From Candidatus Gagatemarchaeum stordalenia (GTDB taxonomy: Archaea > Thermoproteota > Nitrososphaeria > Nitrososphaerales > Gagatemarchaeaceae), in assembly GCA_003164815.1 (NCBI GenBank), contig PLUF01000080.1, positions 1 to 56,088 of the forward strand: DNA of 56,088 nucleotides, given 5' to 3'. Shown here piece after piece: positions 14,761 to 23,900 of this stretch. The notes beneath the pieces are model-generated. The model worked only from the letters and a program-made list of their open reading frames with translations. It ran no database searches and had not been told where the DNA came from. The position numbers and the translations under genes are program-made. The number at the start of each line of letters is the position of its first letter. Position 1 is the first letter of the stretch.

Positions 14761-16017
14761 ATGGCTTCGGGCAGCCTGACGAACGTCCCGGTCATTGTGG
14801 CGCTGGTGGCGATGAACGTCTTCATGTCAATCGTCCAGACCAACATAGCCCCCCTCAACCTTCCGATATCACTCGAGTTCCACCAGAACCTCTACGGTCT
14901 CGGGCTCCTCACTTCGGGCTTCTTCGTCGCGTACGGCATCTTCGAGCTGCCCGGAGGGCTCCTCGCGTTCCGGGTAGGCGCGAAGAAACTCCTGGTCGTC
15001 GGAGGGCTCATCACATCGGCCGCAGCGGTGGCAAGCGCCGGTTCCCCGACCTTCGACGTCCTGATAGCGCTGAGGTTCCTCACCGGGATGGGACTCGGGT
15101 TCGCCTTCCCACCGGTAGTCGTGCTCCTGATTAGGAACCTGAGAACCGGATCCGTGGGGCTCGGGGCCGCGCTGGTCCTGACGTCGTTCTCGATAGGCGG
15201 CGGTATTGGCGTCTTCGGGTGGGCCGTCCTGAGCCTGGTCATCGGATGGAGGGAGAGCGTCCTGATCGGCGGGGTTCTCTGCCTGCTCTCCACCCTGGTC
15301 GTAATCTGGATGCTACCAGCTGACGGACCCCTGACAGAGCCGACCAGAATGATATCCGCCCTCAAGAGCGTCGTCTTCAACAGGCAGATCCTCGTCATCG
15401 CTATCGCCTTCCTTGGAGCGGGGGCCGCTACCGCCGTAGTCACCAACTTCATGGTCTACTACCTCGAGCAGCACTTGGGCCTGGGGGCGGAGAGCGCCGG
15501 GGTCATAGGCGGTCTGGCCTACGTGCTCCCCCTGCTCTCGAGCCCCTTCTTCGGGAGACTCTACGACACGGGGCGCAGCGAGAAGCGGATACTCCTGTCG
15601 GGCGTCGCCCTCCTGGCTGCAGGGATCGGGGTAACAGCTCTGGACTCGGTCACCTCGGCAGTCGTCTCGGTGCTGGCGGTGGGCCTCGCGACGGGAATCT
15701 TCTTCACGATCGGATTCTCGGCGGCCCGGGACCGGTCACCGTCACGGGAGATGGAGAGCTTCACGGTGGGGTTGGTTGACTCCTTCTCGCTTGTTGGTTC
15801 CTTTGTGTCCCCCCTCTACTTCTCTGTGATAGTCCTCGACTACGGCTACCCGCCCGCATGGCTGGTCGGAAGCGTCATAGCCGTGGTGCTGGCGATACCA
15901 CTCGTCTTTCTAAGAGGAAGAGGGAAGAATCCGTCAGTGCTCTCCCATGGCAGCAGTGCAACTAACCCTGTCACCGCCGCAATCGACCATGAACAATATA
16001 GGGCACTCGAGAGGTAA
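14761..16017 (+). CDS. MFS transporter, 12 membrane segments
   Basis: This 418-residue protein has 12 hydrophobic segments and the MFS loop between segments 2 and 3 in a modified form (GGLLAFRVGAKKLLVVGG) plus a second-half equivalent (SSPFFGRLYDTGRSEKRILL). The membrane half-repeats span about residues 8-185 and 205-395. The substrate is unknown; an organic anion carrier is plausible because a 2-hydroxyacid dehydrogenase gene follows 11 bases later. The ATG has both TATA-like CTTTTAACTC (14732-14741) at leaderless spacing and a GAGGAGG run immediately before it. Confidence 0.85.
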   Translation: MASGSLTNVPVIVALVAMNVFMSIVQTNIAPLNLPISLEFHQNLYGLGLLTSGFFVAYGIFELPGGLLAFRVGAKKLLVVGGLITSAAAVASAGSPTFDVLIALRFLTGMGLGFAFPPVVVLLIRNLRTGSVGLGAALVLTSFSIGGGIGVFGWAVLSLVIGWRESVLIGGVLCLLSTLVVIWMLPADGPLTEPTRMISALKSVVFNRQILVIAIAFLGAGAATAVVTNFMVYYLEQHLGLGAESAGVIGGLAYVLPLLSSPFFGRLYDTGRSEKRILLSGVALLAAGIGVTALDSVTSAVVSVLAVGLATGIFFTIGFSAARDRSPSREMESFTVGLVDSFSLVGSFVSPLYFSVIVLDYGYPPAWLVGSVIAVVLAIPLVFLRGRGKNPSVLSHGSSATNPVTAAIDHEQYRALER

Positions 16018-16028
16018 CTTCGGCTAGA

Positions 16029-16988
16029 ATGCCGTTCAAGATGGCGATCCTACCTCCGGAGTATCAGGAAGAGTGGCCGGAGAAGATCAGAGAGGCGGTC
16101 CCGGGCGCGGAGGTCAGGCTGTTCAAGACCGCAGAGGAAGCCGAGGCGTATATCGCAGATGCCGACTGTGCCTTTGGGTTTGTCGCGCCCGAGCTCTTCT
16201 CCCGCGCGAAGAAGCTGCGCTGGATTCAGTGCAACGCCGCGAGCCCCGCCCCGTCGTTCTGGCACGAAGCTCTCCTCAAGAGCGACGTCACGGTGACGAA
16301 CTTCCGGGGCATCTACAACGACCACGTCGCGGCGCAGGCCATGGCCTTCGTCCTCGCCCTCTCCCGAAGCCTGCCCGAGTACGCCCGCTGGCAGCAGAGG
16401 AGAGAGTGGGGACCCGTCCTTCCCACGGCCTTCCTCCCGGAGTCTAAGGTCCTCATAGTCGGCCTCGGGGGCATAGGAGCCGAGACGGCGCGCCTCTGCG
16501 CGGCCTTCGGCATGACGGTGATAGGTGTCGACCCGCGGGTAAAGAGCCCCCCTCCGTTCGTCACGACCGTGCATCCGCCAGAAGCTCTGGATGGACTCCT
16601 GCCCCAGACTGACTTCCTGATACTTATCACCCCAGAGAATCCCGAATCCATACGCATGATAGACGCAAGGAGACTGAAGCTCATGAAACCTGGCTCTTTC
16701 CTCGTCAACGTCGGACGCGGAAAATGCGTAGTCACCGAGGACCTCATCGAGGCGCTCAGGACAAAGAAAATTGCAGGCGCCGCCCTAGACGTCTTCGAGC
16801 AGGAGCCGCTGCCACCCGACAACCCCCTCTGGTCGATGCCGAACGTCTTGATCACTCCCCACATGGCAGCCAAGCCCCAGTCCTACCACGTCCCGGAGCG
16901 CCGGACCCAGATACTCGTCGAGAACTGCGAAAGGTTCGAGCTCGGCAAGCCCCTCATCAACGTGGTCGACAAGTCGCAGCGCTTCTGA
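16029..16988 (+). CDS. D-isomer 2-hydroxyacid dehydrogenase family
   Basis: This 319-residue protein has the NAD-binding motif GLGGIG at residues 145-150, the catalytic Arg in LVNVGRGKCV, the Glu in FEQEPLPPDNPLW and the His in LITPHMAA, all as in D-2-hydroxyacid dehydrogenases such as glyoxylate/hydroxypyruvate reductases. It converts 2-keto acids and D-2-hydroxyacids with NAD(P)H. It lies 11 bases after the MFS gene, so an operon coupling uptake or export of a hydroxyacid with its oxidation is inferred. Confidence 0.9.
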   Translation: MPFKMAILPPEYQEEWPEKIREAVPGAEVRLFKTAEEAEAYIADADCAFGFVAPELFSRAKKLRWIQCNAASPAPSFWHEALLKSDVTVTNFRGIYNDHVAAQAMAFVLALSRSLPEYARWQQRREWGPVLPTAFLPESKVLIVGLGGIGAETARLCAAFGMTVIGVDPRVKSPPPFVTTVHPPEALDGLLPQTDFLILITPENPESIRMIDARRLKLMKPGSFLVNVGRGKCVVTEDLIEALRTKKIAGAALDVFEQEPLPPDNPLWSMPNVLITPHMAAKPQSYHVPERRTQILVENCERFELGKPLINVVDKSQRF

Positions 16989-17002
16989 CGCGACCGCAAG
17001 GG

Positions 17003-17040
17003 TCCGGATGATGGCCCCTGGTCACGGAGCAATGAATCGG
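17003..17040 (+). repeat. Dispersed intergenic repeat, degenerate copy
   Basis: TCCGGATGATGGCCCCTGG then TCACGGAGCAATGAATCGG. Both GATGA-like elements are kept and the core is eroded. It starts 15 bases after the dehydrogenase stop. Confidence 0.5.
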
Positions 17041-17115
17041 TGTCGAGGGCGCTAGACTCTATCAAGCAGCTCGCCGCATGGACGGCCGTTGGAACCAGCC
17101 GGCAAGGAGCGGGAG

Positions 17116-17871
17116 ATGTTCCGGTTCCCGAAGCCTCTTGAAGAAGGCCTGGTTATCTCCAGGCCGAATCGCTTCATCATGATGGTCAGGGCAGAAGGGA
17201 AGACAATCAAGTGCCACTGTCCCACCACCGGCCGTCTGGGAGACGCGAAGATCTCCTCGCTGCCGTGCCTCTTCTCCAGGTCGGCGCCCGGCACGGGAAA
17301 GACCCAGGGGACCGTCCAGGCGATATCTTTCGGCCCCGCCGCTATGAAGCGGAGGTCCTGGGTCGGGATAAACCAGAACGCGGCGAACAGGTACGTCGAG
17401 TTCTTCCTCAAGAGAGGGCTTCTGGCCAGGATGGCCTCAGGCGCCGTCCGCAGGGAGGTGAAGCTGGGGAACTCGCGCATCGACTTCCTGGTCGGGGACA
17501 CCTACGTCGAGGTCAAGACGCCCCTCATCATGCTGCCCACGGGCTCGGTCGAGAAGGCCGCCCATTCGCGGTTCAACTCCTTTGACCGTCTGATCAAGCA
17601 CATGACAGAGCTGTCCGCGGCGCTCAAGGACGGGAAGAAGGCCGTGATCGCGATGTGCTACCTCTACGACGCGCCGCCCTTCAAGCCTCCACCGAGGGAC
17701 CGCTACAACGAGAGGATTCTGGACGCGTCGAGGAAGGCGACGGAGGGCGGCGTGCGAAGGTGGCAGGTCAACCTGGGCATCGGGAAGGACGGCGTCCGTT
17801 TGATTAGCTACAACCAGAACGACATCGAGCCGCCTGCCGCCCCAGTCTCTGGGACTGAAAAACCACGCTAA
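17116..17871 (+). CDS. sfsA: SfsA-family DNA/RNA nuclease-like protein
   Basis: The protein matches SfsA: a start like FRFPKPLEEGLVISRPNRFI, the HCPTTGRLGDA OB-like region, SWVGINQNAANRYVEFF, and the nuclease core NSRIDFLVGDTYVEVKTPLI, where Asp and Glu-x-Lys form a PD-(D/E)XK-type site. SfsA was named for sugar fermentation stimulation and has nuclease activity reported for relatives. ATG 17116 is chosen because the family begins here and AAGGAG lies six bases upstream; TTG 17089 is an alternative adding nine residues. Confidence 0.87.
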   Translation: MFRFPKPLEEGLVISRPNRFIMMVRAEGKTIKCHCPTTGRLGDAKISSLPCLFSRSAPGTGKTQGTVQAISFGPAAMKRRSWVGINQNAANRYVEFFLKRGLLARMASGAVRREVKLGNSRIDFLVGDTYVEVKTPLIMLPTGSVEKAAHSRFNSFDRLIKHMTELSAALKDGKKAVIAMCYLYDAPPFKPPPRDRYNERILDASRKATEGGVRRWQVNLGIGKDGVRLISYNQNDIEPPAAPVSGTEKPR

Positions 17872-17904
17872 GGCATATAATGTTTCGACTGGCTTGCTCT
17901 CGAA

Positions 17905-18156
17905 GCGAAGACTACGACAAAACTAACTACGGCCAAGAGAGAGCGGCTTCCAGATTCCGCATTCGCATGTCCTACAGATCGTAAGCTGCCAATCAATGAC
18001 GCGGCTCACGTCAGGGACGCAATGGCTCGATTCGACCAGGTGACGTCTGCGGGCTGTCATCCCGAGGCTGCGAAGAGGAGGATACTGGCCGCGGCCAAGA
18101 GGTTCGGCGTAGACGTCAAAGGGTTCCAGAAAGTAAAATCCTTCAAGAAGACCTAG
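17905..18156 (+). pseudogene. Conserved small basic protein frame without a start codon
   Basis: An 83-codon frame has the signature of a small protein family I recall from phage-associated and actinobacterial proteins (RLPDSAFACPTDRKLPINDA, then AHVRDAMARFDQV and RRILAAAKRFGVD). No ATG, GTG or TTG precedes this sequence in frame. A strong TATA box (CATATAATG, 17874-17882) predicts a leaderless start at about 17904-17905, where the codon is GCG followed by AAG ACT ACG. The start codon seems mutated, or an unusual start is used. The frame is otherwise intact to TAG 18154-18156. Confidence 0.6.
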
Positions 18157-18319
18157 GTTCCACAGATTCTCCGCTTGCGGCGTAGGATACTGTGGCGACG
18201 GGATTATCCTTCCGGTTGTCTCTGCCCTACTCTCTGAGCGTTACCTTGTCGGACGCACATGACACCGCCCCTACCGAACCTGAGGGTGGTTAAATATACC
18301 AGTTTACCATATACCGAGC
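18157..18319. other. Intergenic region before second VapBC
   Basis: This gap holds the VapB TATA-like box TTAAATATA at 18291-18299, about 25 bases before the ATG, and an A/T-rich ACCATATACC next to it. A very weak trace of the dispersed repeat (GCTTGCGGCGTAGGATAC, 18173-18190) may be present. Nothing else is seen. Confidence 0.4.
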
Positions 18320-18526
18320 ATGGACTCGACCACTGTGAAGGTCTCCAAGGACACGGCGCGGGAGCTGGCGGCCCTGCAGAAGGGAGTGCACGCCAGGACC
18401 CTTGACGAAACGATACGGATGCTGGTCGTGCGGCACCGCAAGGAGCTGCTCGATGCGACCTTCGGGGCGGATCGGGGGAAGATGACTACCTTCGGCGGGG
18501 ACGACCGCAATGAAGATCGTAGTTGA
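18320..18526 (+). CDS. vapB: VapB-like ribbon-helix-helix antitoxin
   Basis: This 68-residue protein has an N-terminal ribbon-helix-helix pattern (TTVKVSKDTARELAALQ, then TLDETIRMLVVRHRKELL) and a flexible acidic C-terminus expected to bind the toxin. Its end overlaps the downstream PIN gene by 17 bases. It is of a different subfamily from the first VapB at 50-274. TATA-like TTAAATATA lies at leaderless distance. Confidence 0.85.
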   Translation: MDSTTVKVSKDTARELAALQKGVHARTLDETIRMLVVRHRKELLDATFGADRGKMTTFGGDDRNEDRS

Positions 18527-18920
18527 CGCCTATGCCTGGATAGAGGTCTTCTTGGGCAGTGAGACGGGTCAGCGCGCCAAGAGCATCATCGAGGAAGCCG
18601 AGGGTGTACTGACGCCAGGCACAGTCCTTGCCGAAGTGGCTAGAAAATACGTCCGCGAAGGCGCAGCCGAGCCGACGGTCCGGAAGCGGCTGGCCACCAT
18701 GCTGGAGGCATCAGAGGCCGTGGACGTGGACGCAGACCTGGCCGTAGAGGCGGCCAAGGCGACCATCCAGCTGGAAAGGAGGGCTGCGTCCTCGGGTCTG
18801 AGAAGACCGAGCCTGTTTGACGGAATCGTCCTTGCGTCAGCACGGATGAACAAGGCGAAAGTCCTCACCGGAGACGAACATTTCAAGGGTCTCGCCGAGA
18901 CAGTTTGGCTCGGGGCCTGA
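18510..18920 (+). CDS. vapC: VapC-like PIN-domain toxin
   Basis: This 136-residue PIN-domain protein has Asp6 (IVVDAYAWIEV), a Glu in LAEVARKYV, Asp in LFDGIVLASA and Asp in VLTGDEHFK, the four acidic residues of the metal site. It is expected to be an endoribonuclease held in check by the upstream antitoxin. The 17-base overlap with that gene supports one operon. The sequence is clearly different from the first VapC at 271-687, so the two modules are not recent duplicates. Confidence 0.88.
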   Translation: MKIVVDAYAWIEVFLGSETGQRAKSIIEEAEGVLTPGTVLAEVARKYVREGAAEPTVRKRLATMLEASEAVDVDADLAVEAAKATIQLERRAASSGLRRPSLFDGIVLASARMNKAKVLTGDEHFKGLAETVWLGA

Positions 18921-18935
18921 TCACAGCCCACTTCA

Positions 18936-18974
18936 GAACGATGCTACCGGTCGGAGGCGCAACGGACCCGCGTA
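18936..18974 (+). repeat. Dispersed intergenic repeat, copy 15 (last clear copy)
   Basis: Copy with left GAACGATG, core CTACCGGTCGGAGGCGC and right AACGGACCCGCGTA, 16 bases after the VapC stop. No clear copy is found in the remaining 37 kb, so this marks the right edge of the array. Confidence 0.75.
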
Positions 18975-19012
18975 CGAAGCTAGGAAGTAATCAGACGCTC
19001 CTAACCCCGGTG

Positions 19013-19426
19013 TTACTTCTTCCTGGTTAGGGCGATTACCGGAATCTTCCTCTTGGTCTTGAGCTCATATTCGCCGAACGTAGGGAACGCGGCGACCTGG
19101 CGCTTGTAGAGGGCGTCCCGTTCAGCTCCCGTGATCTCCTCGGCGTGCAGGTCGAGAGTCTCCTCTCCAATCTCGGCCTTGACGTTGGGACTGGCTTTGA
19201 GGTTGAGGAACCAGTGCGGATGGAAGTCATGACCTGCCTTCGACCCGAAGACAATGTACCTGTCCCCGTCCTTGAGGTACATCACCGGGGTGACGTGAGC
19301 CTTCCCGCTCTTCTTCCCGACGGTGTGCAACAGCAGCAACGGCGCCCCTGTGAAGTAGCCGCCGACCTTCCCCTTGTTCTTGCGGAACTCCGCAATCGTA
19401 TGTGCGTTAAAGTCACTGGCACTCAT
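19013..19426 (-). CDS. Deazaflavin (F420)-dependent nitroreductase-family protein
   Basis: This 137-residue protein has the Ddn/Rv3547-like split-barrel pattern (LLLLHTVGKKSGKAHVTPVMYL, YIVFGSKAGHDFHPHWFLNL, EITGAERDALYKRQVAAFPTF). Such enzymes bind coenzyme F420 and reduce quinones or nitro compounds. ATG 19426 is chosen: GGAGGGAG is just upstream and a minus-strand TTTTTAG box (19452-19458) is about 27 bases away; a longer frame to 19465 covers that promoter. Confidence 0.88.
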   Translation of the reverse strand: MSASDFNAHTIAEFRKNKGKVGGYFTGAPLLLLHTVGKKSGKAHVTPVMYLKDGDRYIVFGSKAGHDFHPHWFLNLKASPNVKAEIGEETLDLHAEEITGAERDALYKRQVAAFPTFGEYELKTKRKIPVIALTRKK

Positions 19427-19500
19427 GAAATCTCTCCCTCCGGACAGGCCTAAAAAGGCTTCCACAGGCCCACTGGTTTCTCGTCATCTACTTCGCGGTG

Positions 19501-20328
19501 TCAGACGGCGTCGGTCGGGTCCCAGTCCATGTGCAGGTTCTCGCCGAGTGAGTCGAGCCTGGACATATCGGCCGTGGAGATCTCAAAGTCGAAGACCTCC
19601 GAGTTCTCCCTGATCCTCTCCGGCCGGGCCGACTTCGGTATGACCACGAGGCCGTGCTGCAGGCTCCACCGGATCAGTATCTGGGCAGGGCTCTTGGAGT
19701 AGTTGCGGGCGACCTCGAGCACCACCGGGTCGCGGAGCCGTTGTCCCCTGGTCAGAGGGCTGTAGGCCTCTAGCTGTATCCTCTTGTCCTTGCAATAGCG
19801 GAGCAGCTCCTCCTGGTAGAGGAACGGGTTGAACTCGACCTGGTCGATGTCGGGGACCACGCTCGAGCCTCCGAGCAGTTCATCGAGGTGCCTGACGGTG
19901 TAGTTGCTCACGCCTATAGCGCGGCACGAGCCGCGGCGCTGAAGCTCCACGAGCGCCCTCCAAGACTCGTCCCTGAGCTGCGATACGGGCCAGTGGATGA
20001 GGTATAGGTCGACATAGTCTAGCCCGAGCCGGCGCTGGCTCTTCTCGAACGCGCGCAGGGCGGCTTCGTAACCGTGGTCGCTGTTCCACAGCTTGGTGGT
20101 GACGAAGACCTGCTCCCTCGGCACCCCGCTCTCCCTCACCGCGCGTCCCACGCTCTCCTCGTTCCCGTACAGGCTGGCGGTGTCGATGTGCCTGTATCCG
20201 ATTTTCAGTGCGAACTTCACGGCCTCCTCGGTCGCCCTCCCGGGAGACGTCTGGTAGACGCCGAGCCCGAGCAGGGGCATCTCCACGCCCGAGTTGAGCT
20301 TGCTGGTGGACGCTATGGTCAGAGCCAA
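19501..20328 (-). CDS. Aldo-keto reductase
   Basis: This 275-residue protein has the complete AKR catalytic tetrad: Asp49, Tyr54, Lys79 and His112 (HIDTASLY, VTTKLW, YLIHWP), plus the NADPH-binding end VVIPKSARPERIRENSEVFDF. It reduces aldehydes or ketones; the closest style is 2,5-diketo-gluconate or methylglyoxal reductase. The start is TTG at 20328. A TATA-like TTTAAGG lies on the minus strand at about 20362-20370. It neighbours another reductase but is not in an operon with it. Confidence 0.9.
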   Translation of the reverse strand: MALTIASTSKLNSGVEMPLLGLGVYQTSPGRATEEAVKFALKIGYRHIDTASLYGNEESVGRAVRESGVPREQVFVTTKLWNSDHGYEAALRAFEKSQRRLGLDYVDLYLIHWPVSQLRDESWRALVELQRRGSCRAIGVSNYTVRHLDELLGGSSVVPDIDQVEFNPFLYQEELLRYCKDKRIQLEAYSPLTRGQRLRDPVVLEVARNYSKSPAQILIRWSLQHGLVVIPKSARPERIRENSEVFDFEISTADMSRLDSLGENLHMDWDPTDAV

Positions 20329-20421
20329 TTCGCTGTATCAGGAACTGGACTGGCGCGCCCGACCTTAAACCAATCGACCCGCGGCCGGCCGCCAAAACGC
20401 TCATTCAACCGAGATGCCCGG

Positions 20422-20730
20422 ATGAACGAGATGGCTACGCCCTCTCAGCCTCTTCACGAACCGCACTACGACATTCTGGCGGCTGCGGTTTCAGGGACTG
20501 CGGCTACGATGCTCACGCTGCTGGCCATGCTGGGAGGCGGGGTCACGTCCTCCCTCTGGCTCAAGATGTTGTTCGACGCCCAGCTCCTAGTGATCGAACT
20601 CGCCCTCATCGCTGGCGTCTCGGCTCTGATAAGGGGAAACGAGTCACACAAGAAGACGTTCGCCCACATAGCGGCGGCCCTGCTGGTCACGGGCGCCGTC
20701 CTTCTGGGCCTCGGAGCCGCCATCGTCTAA
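20422..20730 (+). CDS. Small three-helix membrane protein
   Basis: This 102-residue protein has three hydrophobic segments (about residues 18-42, 46-68 and 78-102: ILAAAVSGTAATMLTLLAML, LLVIELALIAGVSAL, IAAALLVTGAVLLGLGAAIV). No family is recognised. A longer upstream frame is antisense to the aldo-keto reductase and is rejected. The start is ATG 20422 with a possible TATA element TTAAACC at 20365-20371. Confidence 0.6.
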   Translation: MNEMATPSQPLHEPHYDILAAAVSGTAATMLTLLAMLGGGVTSSLWLKMLFDAQLLVIELALIAGVSALIRGNESHKKTFAHIAAALLVTGAVLLGLGAAIV

Positions 20731-20837
20731 CTCCTTGAGACAGGGAACTGCAGAAATAAAATGCAATTAGAGGCGGAATCAACGCGATTCAGGGGCACGC
20801 GATAGGCCCGAACGACACTAAACGAATTGTTCTTCCG

Positions 20838-20867
20838 TAGTAGTCTACTAAAACATCGTTAAATATC
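20838..20867 (+). promoter_or_regulatory. Operator-like palindrome and TATA box of the giant surface protein
   Basis: TAGTAG-t-CTACTA (20838-20850) is a perfect 6-base inverted repeat 8 bases upstream of the TATA box GTTAAATATC (20859-20868). The ATG is about 55 bases further down, with a GGAAGGGG ribosome site at 20891-20898, so this transcript, unlike most here, has a leader. Confidence 0.5.
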
Positions 20868-20917
20868 GAGATGCTGGCCTCATCCGACGTGGAAGGGGAC
20901 AGGCGAGTTAGATTCAC

Positions 20918-23900
20918 ATGCTTTCACGCCTTAAGTTTCCGTCGCTAATCGCGCTTCTCGCCTGCCTGGTCCTCCTGTGCGCCGCGGCACCCGCCCACGC
21001 CCAGAACACACAGGCCACGGGCTTCACCCACCCTCCTGCGATGGGCTTTGGAATGGGCACGGGAGCCCCGCTGGCCTCGACACCCCCGAACGCCCAGTAT
21101 GACGAGCAGCTCGGGACGACCTTTACACAGAACTTCGCCTCCCTGGCCTACAACGTGACGGCGCTCGCGCAGGGGGACACCTACGGTTACGGGCCGTCCT
21201 ACCTCCTCAACGGACTCTCGAGCAAGGGATACTGGTACCAGGTCGGCGTCTCGTACCACTGGCCGCTCGTGGGCGCAGGGTTCAGCCAGGGCTTCGATTT
21301 CAACTACGAGGTCTTCAACTCCAACGGCGTCTCGGTCTTCCCGGCTAACGGCGGAGGCCTCGCCCCGTTCACCGGGACCGTCAACCCCGGCGACACCATA
21401 GGCCTCGCCCTGTCCTTCAGCGGCGTGAACGTCCTGATGTCCGCCAGGGACTACAGCACAGGGGCCACCGCGTCCGCCTCTTACTCGGCCCAGGGAGCGA
21501 CCATCTTCGACGGCTCCCTCTCGTCCACCTCGAACTCCAACGGCTTCTTCAGCGGCCTAATGACCGAGTGGTATCACGTGGCTCCCTACTACAGCAGCGA
21601 AGGCCACGTGACATACTCCAGTTCCAAGGTAACTCTTTCGTCAGCCTGGCTGTGGATCGACGAATACGATCCAGGAAACCAGAGCTGGACCGGGTCGTTC
21701 TCGGTGTTCAGCGCGTTCCCCCAAAGCTACTCCTCGGCTTCCAGCATTCTGGTGCCGTTCTCGTCCCATAACGCGGCGGAGGAGGGGGACGCGTCCGAGT
21801 TCGCGACCGGCACCGGCGGGTCCCTGACGACTTCGATAACGCTCGTGCAGGCGGCGTCGACGAGTGCGCTCACAGCCTCGAACTCTTTTGAGGTATACTA
21901 CACCAAGAACGGCCAGGCGTCGACGGCGTTCGCCCAGAGCGGGACCCTGTCGCTCACGACCGATGCGGGGTCCCCTGTCTCTATCTCCTCCGTCTCCACA
22001 GGTTCGACGCCGACCGAGAGGTGGGTCCTGGACTCTCAGGGCGGGAACGTCACGGTCGCCACAGGGTCCACGGTGACCTTCTACTACTACGACCTTCTCC
22101 TGCAGCCGGCGAGCTATGCGACCTCCGACGGATCGCCGCTCTCGAACCTGTTGCTGGACTACCACACGGCGCCCACGACCGCCTCCTCCCAGTCTTCGCT
22201 GCCCTTGGTAGGTCTCTTCCTCCAGGCCTCCACGCAGCCTATCTGGGCGGCGAGGGGGTCGCAGGTCTCCATTGTGGGCCAGATATCCGGCAAGTCGGGA
22301 GAGCAGTGGTCCCTCCCGACCTCGCAGTGGACTATCTCCTCGGCAGACCAGATACCCTCACCAATTCTCTACTACCACCAGTTCTATGTCACGCCCGGCT
22401 ACACCGTCAAAGGCGGGACCTCCGCGTCGGGTACGCCGACCGTCACGTGTGCCCAGTACGGCACTCAGATCAGCGTCCCCATAGGCTCATCGAACTGGGT
22501 CGACTCCGGGTTGTCGTGCAACTACTCGCCCACGCTGCCTGGCTCGACGCAGGGCGAGAGGTGGGCAGTGCCTTCCGCGACAGCTGCCGTCAGCCAGCCA
22601 GGGGCCGTATCCCTCGCTTACATCCACCAGTACTCGCTCGGGATAACATACAGCATCACGGGAGGTTCTCCGAACCCGCCAACAGTCACGGGCGTCTCGT
22701 TCGGGACGAGCGGTGCCCAGCCGCTGCAGTCGAGCCCAGCGACGGTATGGCTCGACGCCGGGTCGCCGTACTCAATCTCGAACCCGCTCTCCTCCTCCAG
22801 TACCAGCGAGCGGTGGGAGACAACGGGGACGACGAGCGGCACTCTGCAGGGACAGGCCGCAGCCACCTATGTCTTCTATCACCAGTTCCTCATGACCGCC
22901 AGCTTCTCCGTGACAGGAGGAGCGCCGGGGGCCACGGCTCCCGGCCTGTCCTATACGAGCTTCGGGAGCCCAACATCTATCCAGCTGACCGGCACCGAAC
23001 AGACCTTCTGGGCCGACGGCGGCGTCCCCTACTCGGTCCCCCAGACCCTGACCGGTTCCTCCTCGACCGAGCGGTGGTACACCGAGAACACCCAGGGCAC
23101 GGTCCAGGCCTCGTCGTCGCTCTCCTTCGGGTACACCCACCAGTTCCTCCTCTCCGTGACCGGCGCGGCGGTCAGCACCCAGTGGTACAACAGCAGCTCG
23201 ACCGCGCAGGTCTCGGTGCCCGGCATCTCCGCAAGGGCTTCGGGCTCAGGAGAGAGAGTGACATCATATTCGATCGACGGGGCACTCACAACCGTGAAGC
23301 CGACGACCGGGGCTGTCTCGATGTCGATACCGATGAACGCCGCGCACCAGCTCTCAATCAACTCTGTGCAGCAGTACCAAGTGACTCTGGACGCGTCGGC
23401 CACGGCCGCCCTCTCGTCGATAACCACTCCGACGATTGCCGGGGATAGCCACTGGTACGACCAGGGGACCAGCGTGACACTGACACTCAAAGGCGTCTGG
23501 AACCGGACTGCCGGAGCCGGTCTGAGACTCATCTCCTACTCGGTCAACGGGGTCCAGAAGGGTGTCTCGACCACCGGAACCATTGACGCGCTCTCTGCGG
23601 TCCCCATCTCCTCGCCCGAGACGGTCACCGCGGCGGCGACGGTGCAGTACCGCCTCACCGCTGGCACAGGTTCGATAGAGACGGGCACAGCGGCCTCCAT
23701 CCCCGGGGACGCGGGATGGTACGACAACGCCACCTCCGTGACGGTCACCTATTACTACACCTGGAACAGCACCACGAGCTCCAGGTACAACGCCGTGGGC
23801 TACGCCATCAGCGGGATTGCCGGCACCACCCAGATTGCAAGGTCCGGCAGCGGCACCTTCCCGGTGCACTTTACCATGGTCCGGCCGGAGACCATTACCA

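Noticed and set aside
744-18974. Repeat copies as a CRISPR array
   Set aside because: Copies are 0.3-3 kb apart with genes between them and there are no cas genes.
744-18974. Repeat copies as classical integron attC sites
   Set aside because: The RYYYAAC and GTTRRRY core sites are not present and no long imperfect hairpin forms; only the cassette-like layout is similar.
744-18974. Repeat copies as box C/D small RNA genes
   Set aside because: The ATGA elements resemble box C weakly, but no CTGA box D pairs with them.
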